Part shown: in pieces, positions 5,307-9,574 of the stretch
Numbering within the stretch: position 1 is the stretch's first letter
Layout of the letters: each line of letters begins with the position of its first letter
From: Brevundimonas sp. UBA5866
Lineage (GTDB): Bacteria > Pseudomonadota > Alphaproteobacteria > Caulobacterales > Caulobacteraceae
Assembly: GCF_002432125.1 (NCBI RefSeq)
Contig: NZ_DJFS01000085.1
Span: 1-9,574 of the forward strand
Length of the DNA: 9,574 nt
Reading direction: 5' to 3'
Position numbers and translations under genes: made by a program
Notes under the pieces: model-generated
Databases searched by the model: none
What the model was told of the DNA's origin: nothing
The model's input: only the letters and a program-made list of their open reading frames with translations

Positions 5307-8270
5307 ATGCGTACTCGTAAAGACTATCTGCTTGGTACGTCGATGGCAGTTGGTGCTGCCGCTATGTCGATGGCCATGCTGGTTCCGGCAGCTGCGGTTG
5401 CCCAAGAAGCCCAAGAAACCACGCAGGTAGAAGAAATCGTTGTTGTCGGTTCGCGTATCCGCCGCGACAACTACAACGCCCCGTCGCCGACGCAGGTTGT
5501 CAGCACCGAAGAGCAATTGCGTTCGGGCTACAACTCCATGACCGATATCCTGCAAAGCTCGTCGGTGACCGGCGGCGCATCGCAGGTGACGGCGGCCTTC
5601 GGCGGCTATGTGACCGACGGTGGTCCGGGTGCCAACACCCTGTCGCTGCGCGGCATGGGTGCGACCCGCACTCTGGTGATGCTGAACGGCCGCCGTGTGG
5701 CGCCGGCCGGTTCGCGCGGGTCGGTCGGCTCGGCCGACCTGAACGTGCTGCCGACCTCGATGATCGAGCGGGTGGAAATCCTCAAGGATGGCGCTTCGTC
5801 GATCTATGGTTCGGATGCCGTGGCCGGTGTGGTCAACATCATCACCAAGAACAACGTCGATGGCGTGACCGTCTCGGCCCAGTACAACAAGCCGGAAGAC
5901 GCCAAGGGCCAAGGTGCGACCCAGCGTTATTCGGTGGTGGCAGGCAAGACCGGCGACCGTTTCAGCCTCTCGGGCTCGCTGGAATACTACGAGCGTGACG
6001 AACTGACCCTGGGTGGCCGCCCGTGGGCCCGCTGCCCGATCGACAACTACAACGACGGTTCGGACTTCATCGACCCGATGACCGGTTCGCCCAAATGCTG
6101 GACCATCGACAGCGGCGGTGTGACGATCAACACCCTGGGCCTGGCAATGGCCGGTGTGAACGATGCCGGCAAGCGCGTGTTCAACACGATTGAAGCCGTG
6201 GCCGGTCCGGGTGCCACCGGAACCCGTTTCAACCGCTTCCGTCCGAACGCCGCTATCACCACGGGCGTTCCGGGTTATGAGGGCGTGGGCGCGATGGACC
6301 GCGACTCGTTCGATCCGGAAATGCTGAAGGAGTCGCTGATCTCGGGTGTCGAGGTCCAGACGGCCTATCTGCAGGGCTCGTACCAGCTGAACGCCCTGGG
6401 CAATGCCGAGGTTTACGGCGAAGTCCTGATGAACCGTCGTGAATCGGCCCAGAACGGTTTCCGCCAGCTGACCCTCGACTATGCCAAGGGCTCGCCGCTG
6501 GTTCCGGACGCTCTGGCGGCCTACACCTATTCGGCTGACCAGGGCCTGAACCAGGGCCAGGATGTTGCGGCGCGTGCCTTCATCGGCTTCGGCAACGAAA
6601 CCAGCACCCAGAAGGTGGACTTCCAGCGTGAGGTCATCGGTCTGCGCGGCGACCTGTTCGCCACCGGCTGGCGCTATGACATGGGCGTGTCCTACAGCAA
6701 GTCGGACGCCGAATATGTCTCGAACCAGATCCTGACCGACCGTCTGGTCAACAGCCTGGACGTTGTGGCTGACGGCAAGGGCGGTTTCGTCTGCGCCTCG
6801 GGCGCTGAAGGCTGCGTGGCCGCTCCGGCGCTGAACGCCGACACCCTGGCAGGCCGTCTGCCGGCGGACTGGGTGAACTATGCCTATCGTCCGATCGTGG
6901 GCACCACCAAGTACGAAGAAACCGTCGTCAGCCTGGGCGTCGACGGCCCGCTGTTCCAGCTGCCGGCCGGTGAGGTCAATGCCTTCTTCGGTGCCGAATG
7001 GCGCGAAATGAAGATCGACGACATGCCGGACGCCAACATGGCATCGGGCAACATCTACAACTATTCGACCGCTACCCCGACCCGCGGTTCGGACAGCGTT
7101 TGGGAAGTGTTCGGTGAGGTCGAGGTGCCGGTCCTGCGTGACATGCGCTTTGCCAAGGAGCTGACCCTGTCGGGCTCGTTCCGCTACACCGATTATGACT
7201 CGTACGGCGATGACTCCACCTACAAGATCGGTGCTGTCTATGTGCCGACCGACTGGCTGACCCTGCGGGCCAGCTATGGCACCTCGTTCCGCGCTCCGGC
7301 CCTGTTCGAGCAGTTCGTCGGTGCGACCACCGGCTACAACAGCGCTGCCGGTGATCCGTGCAACGACTGGGGCAACGACTCCAGCCCTGCCGTTCAGGCC
7401 AACTGCGCCGCGGAAGGTATCGCCGCCGATTTCGACTCGATCCAGTCGATTGAAGTCGTCACCAAGGGCGGTGCTGAATCGGGCCTGTCGGCTGAAACCT
7501 CGACCAACCTGACCGTCGGTCTGGTGTTGCGTCCGCGTCTGCCGGAAGGCTGGGGCGACCTGTCGTTCGCTGTCGATTACTATGAGATCGAAGTCAAGAA
7601 CGGCGTGGACCGCGTGGGCCGTCCGGCCATCCTGAAGGAATGCTATGCCTCGTCGGCAGCCGACTTTGCCGCCCGTAACGGCTATTGCCAGTTCGTGACG
7701 CGCGATCCGGCCAATGACGGCCTGCGTGTCGAGGACTCCTACGTCAACGTCGCGACCGATGTGGCCAAGGGTCTGGACTACTCGGTCCGCTATCGCCAGT
7801 TCATCGGCGAGGGCCACCTGACCGTTCAGGGCACCCTGTCGCAGATGACCGAGCGTTATGACGTGCTGTCGGATGCAGATCCGAAGTACGACATGGTCGG
7901 TACGCTGGAACAGCCGGAATTCTCGGCTGACCTGAGCGCTACCTACGACTGGGGCAACTGGAGCGTTCGTTACGGCGTCGAATGGCTGTCGGCCATGTCG
8001 GAGAACGACTACTACGCCGCGGCCTATGGCTATGATCTGCCGGCCATGGGTTACGACGTGTCGGTCGGCGACTACTTCCTGCACAACGCCTCGATCCGTT
8101 ACGAGAGCGACAACAACTGGAACGTCACCGTCGGTGTCCGCAACCTGTTCAACGAGGATCCGGAATACATCACCACCGGTGTCGCCTCGCGCGTTGGCAA
8201 CGCGGCCCTGTACTCGGGCTTCGACTATGTCGGCCGTTCGGGCTTCATCAACCTGAGCAAGTCTTTCTGA
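5307..8270 (+). CDS. TonB-dependent outer-membrane receptor
   Basis: This 987-residue protein should be a 22-strand outer-membrane barrel with an N-terminal plug, powered by TonB-ExbB-ExbD. Residues 1-32 are a signal peptide (MRTRKDYLLG, hydrophobic stretch, likely cleavage after AVA at 30-32). A TonB box follows (EEIVVVG, 42-48), then the plug (about 54-182), with LSLRGMG (112-118) and TLVMLNGRR, and ending in the typical IERVEILKDGASSIYGSDAVAGV segment and NIITK. The barrel fills the rest and ends in GFINLSKSF with the terminal Phe needed for outer-membrane assembly. There is no STN domain, so no sigma-factor signalling. Several close Cys pairs sit in predicted loops. I chose ATG 5307 because the signal peptide starts there; the open frame reaches a TTG at 5232. 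Codon use is strongly biased, suggesting high expression. Such large receptors are typical of Caulobacterales; the substrate is unknown. Confidence 0.95.
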   Translation: MRTRKDYLLGTSMAVGAAAMSMAMLVPAAAVAQEAQETTQVEEIVVVGSRIRRDNYNAPSPTQVVSTEEQLRSGYNSMTDILQSSSVTGGASQVTAAFGGYVTDGGPGANTLSLRGMGATRTLVMLNGRRVAPAGSRGSVGSADLNVLPTSMIERVEILKDGASSIYGSDAVAGVVNIITKNNVDGVTVSAQYNKPEDAKGQGATQRYSVVAGKTGDRFSLSGSLEYYERDELTLGGRPWARCPIDNYNDGSDFIDPMTGSPKCWTIDSGGVTINTLGLAMAGVNDAGKRVFNTIEAVAGPGATGTRFNRFRPNAAITTGVPGYEGVGAMDRDSFDPEMLKESLISGVEVQTAYLQGSYQLNALGNAEVYGEVLMNRRESAQNGFRQLTLDYAKGSPLVPDALAAYTYSADQGLNQGQDVAARAFIGFGNETSTQKVDFQREVIGLRGDLFATGWRYDMGVSYSKSDAEYVSNQILTDRLVNSLDVVADGKGGFVCASGAEGCVAAPALNADTLAGRLPADWVNYAYRPIVGTTKYEETVVSLGVDGPLFQLPAGEVNAFFGAEWREMKIDDMPDANMASGNIYNYSTATPTRGSDSVWEVFGEVEVPVLRDMRFAKELTLSGSFRYTDYDSYGDDSTYKIGAVYVPTDWLTLRASYGTSFRAPALFEQFVGATTGYNSAAGDPCNDWGNDSSPAVQANCAAEGIAADFDSIQSIEVVTKGGAESGLSAETSTNLTVGLVLRPRLPEGWGDLSFAVDYYEIEVKNGVDRVGRPAILKECYASSAADFAARNGYCQFVTRDPANDGLRVEDSYVNVATDVAKGLDYSVRYRQFIGEGHLTVQGTLSQMTERYDVLSDADPKYDMVGTLEQPEFSADLSATYDWGNWSVRYGVEWLSAMSENDYYAAAYGYDLPAMGYDVSVGDYFLHNASIRYESDNNWNVTVGVRNLFNEDPEYITTGVASRVGNAALYSGFDYVGRSGFINLSKSF

Positions 8271-8309
8271 TCAGGCGTGTGATCCCAAAAGGGTGATCGC
8301 AAAATGCAC

Positions 8310-8348
8310 AAGGGCGGTGGATCGAGAGGTCTGCCGCCCTTTCGCTTT
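8310..8348 (+). terminator. Rho-independent-type terminator of the receptor gene
   Basis: AAGGGCGG (8310-8317) pairs perfectly with CCGCCCTT (8334-8341), and GATC/GGTC inside can extend the stem. A T-rich tail (TTTCGCTTT) follows. It lies 40 bases after the receptor stop. A smaller hairpin, GATCCC-AAAA-GGG (with a 2-base bulge before ATC, 8281-8298), comes just before it. The structure separates the receptor from the operon starting at 8412. Confidence 0.8.
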
Positions 8349-8411
8349 GACCACAAGGGTGGCAGGGTCTTCGTCCAACTTAGGGTGAAGCGGTAGTCGA
8401 GGGGCTTAGGG

Positions 8412-8978
8412 ATGTTTTCAAACACGGGCTGGCTGTGGGCGGCGCGTACTGCCAAAGTCTTGGCATTGCTGTTCTTTTTTTTGCCTTGGTTGGTGATCAG
8501 CTGTAACGGGCAACCCCTTGTCGAAGCATCCGGATACCAACTGGCGAGCGGCACGGTTGAATTGCCCGATGTCGCGGTCGCGCCCGAAGGCCAGGATGGG
8601 GCATGGTGGGCCGTCGGCGCTATGGTGGTCATCGTGCTGGGTATCGGCCTTGGCTTTGTTCCCAAGGGCGCGCGGTTTGCCGGGCGGGCGATGGCGGCGA
8701 CCAGTGCCGTGGCCCTGGTGCTGGTAGCAGGCGGGGTGACCCAGACTGTCGGCAAGATGCGCGGCGAGATGAACGAACAGCTCGACAAGCGCGGCGGTGA
8801 CGAGGCGGATCAACTGGAGCGTCAACTGGCCCAGATGATGGGGCGGGCGGTGCAAGTCGAGGTCCGGAGTGGCTATTGGCTGACACTGGTGGCGCTGGCG
8901 GCGGGCATCGGCGGCGGCGTGATGGCGCAACGGCCGGTGCGCGGTGCGGTGAGCCGCGAAGATCAAACGACAGGATAA
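8412..8978 (+). CDS. Four-helix membrane protein, unknown function
   Basis: I do not recognise this 188-residue protein with confidence. It has hydrophobic segments at about 14-30, 66-84, 94-110 and 154-171. Segments 1 and 2 are joined by a likely periplasmic stretch (CNGQPLVEASGYQLASG, 31-47, then an acidic part), and segments 3 and 4 by a charged helical stretch (about 115-152: KMRGEMNEQLDKRGGDEADQ and onward) that looks like a short coiled coil and is predicted to be periplasmic if the N-terminus is inside. The residues VISC (28-31) satisfy a lipobox pattern, so lipidation at Cys31 is conceivable, but the following helices argue for an ordinary membrane protein. AGGGG lies about 10 bases before the ATG. 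The next gene, a symporter, begins only 5 bases after the stop, so the two are probably co-transcribed and this protein may assist or modulate transport; that is inference from position. Confidence 0.85.
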   Translation: MFSNTGWLWAARTAKVLALLFFFLPWLVISCNGQPLVEASGYQLASGTVELPDVAVAPEGQDGAWWAVGAMVVIVLGIGLGFVPKGARFAGRAMAATSAVALVLVAGGVTQTVGKMRGEMNEQLDKRGGDEADQLERQLAQMMGRAVQVEVRSGYWLTLVALAAGIGGGVMAQRPVRGAVSREDQTTG

Positions 8979-8983
8979 TCCCT

Positions 8984-9574
8984 ATGGGGCGTGCGCGGCG
9001 TTTTCTGGCATCGCTGAGTGTTCAGGTCTTGCTGGCCCTGTCTTTGGGGTTGGCCGCGGGCATGGGGGCACAGCGGTGGGGCCTGCCGGGTGGCAGTGCC
9101 ACGGCCGATATGGTGCAGTCGCTGGGTCAGCTGTGGCTCAATGCCTTGCGTATGACCATCATTCCGCTGGTGTTCAGCCTGTTGGTGACGGGCGTGGCCT
9201 CGATCGCCGATGCGGCGCGGGCAGGGCGGATGGCGATGAAGGCCGTGGGCTGGTTCGCGGTGCTGATCCTGTTTGCAGTCGTGTATTCGGTGGCGGCGTC
9301 CTATGGGCTGCTGACACTGTTCCCCATCGATGCGGAGGGGGCCAAACTGTTGTTGGCGGCGGCGCCCAATGCCGGTGAGGTTGGCGGTGCCGCCCCGATC
9401 GGCGAGTTCATCAAGACGATTGCGCCGTCCAATCCGATCCGTGCGGCGGCGGAAGATGCCATTCTGGGCATTGTGGTGTTTGCCGTCTTCTTCGGCTTTG
9501 CCGCGTCGCGCCTGCCGGAGCGGCTGCGGGTTCCGCTGACGACCTTCTTCGAGGCGGTGGGCGAGACGATGATC
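8984..9574 (+). CDS. Dicarboxylate/amino acid:cation symporter (DAACS family), 3' end beyond the window
   Basis: The frame from ATG 8984 is open for 197 codons to the last base of the window. The fragment is the N-terminal half of a GltP/DctA-type inner-membrane carrier that takes up dicarboxylates or acidic amino acids with H+ or Na+. Family features are the first helix (VQVLLALSLGLAAGMGAQ, about 13-30), QLWLNALRMTIIPLVFSLLV (49-68), which corresponds to the LFL-x-LIKMIIVPLVFSSIV region of the family, a third helix (about 87-113), and IAPSNPIRAAAEDAILGIVVFAVFFGFA (from about residue 146), matching the PSN-x-x-x-A-x-A-x-x-x-ILxxIVFAxxFG segment. The substrate-binding hairpins and NMDG motif lie beyond the edge, so the substrate cannot be inferred. 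AGGA lies 8 bases upstream of the ATG, and the gene follows the four-helix protein by 5 bases, as in an operon. Confidence 0.88.
   Translation, partial: MGRARRFLASLSVQVLLALSLGLAAGMGAQRWGLPGGSATADMVQSLGQLWLNALRMTIIPLVFSLLVTGVASIADAARAGRMAMKAVGWFAVLILFAVVYSVAASYGLLTLFPIDAEGAKLLLAAAPNAGEVGGAAPIGEFIKTIAPSNPIRAAAEDAILGIVVFAVFFGFAASRLPERLRVPLTTFFEAVGETMI

Noticed and set aside
5163..8084. Open frame of 973 codons on the minus strand opposite the receptor gene
   Set aside because: It is the mirror of a high-G+C gene with strong codon bias. Its translation is rich in His, Arg, Val and Gly with no recognisable domains, while the plus strand encodes a complete receptor.
8225..8966. Minus-strand open frames opposite the four-helix protein gene
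   Set aside because: One runs across the receptor terminator and both are antisense to a membrane protein with clear hydrophobic periodicity; they look like shadows.
9076..9539. Short plus-strand frames at the right end, rich in Arg, Ser and Gly
   Set aside because: They are out-of-frame readings of the symporter, whose own frame runs open from 8984 to the edge with clear family motifs.

Overview
The window most likely comes from an alphaproteobacterium of the Caulobacterales, with Brevundimonas or a close relative as the best guess. This rests on the high G+C of the core genes, a very large TonB-dependent receptor with an EEIVVVGSRI-type TonB box, and GTC/CTG/CCG/TCG-rich codon use. No taxonomic marker gene is present, so the assignment is an inference.

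Layout. Bases 1 to about 2516 form a visibly lower-G+C block that looks like an accessory island: a 78-bp element present twice as a direct repeat (1-78 and 635-712, 67 of 78 bases identical), a small two-helix membrane protein between the copies (204-578, +), an HNH endonuclease with an SRA/YDG-like front half (722-1693, -), and a divergently transcribed 223-residue protein I do not recognise (1832-2503, +). From 2517 the sequence switches to ordinary high-G+C core DNA. First comes uvrB (2517-4922, -), the damage-recognition helicase of nucleotide excision repair. A palindrome-rich, AT-richer intergenic region (4923-5306) follows, then a divergently transcribed TonB-dependent outer-membrane receptor (5307-8270, +) with a good hairpin terminator. 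The right end holds a short operon: a four-helix membrane protein of unknown role (8412-8978, +), and 5 bases later the start of a dicarboxylate/amino acid:cation symporter (8984 to the window edge, +). The symporter is cut off by the window end, so it has no stop codon here.

How the genes may work together. uvrB, the receptor and the symporter are household or nutrient-uptake genes with no obvious joint pathway; the receptor and symporter could both serve nutrient import but their substrates cannot be read from sequence. The part most likely to be a system of its own is the left island. The HNH protein has the layout of a modification-dependent (type IV) restriction enzyme, and its divergent neighbour shares a 138-bp promoter region with it. 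Both of their translation starts lie in self-complementary leaders, and hairpins overlap the stop codons at both outer ends of this two-gene unit. Whether the two proteins cooperate is untested. No RNA genes, CRISPR array, insertion sequence or integrase was found.
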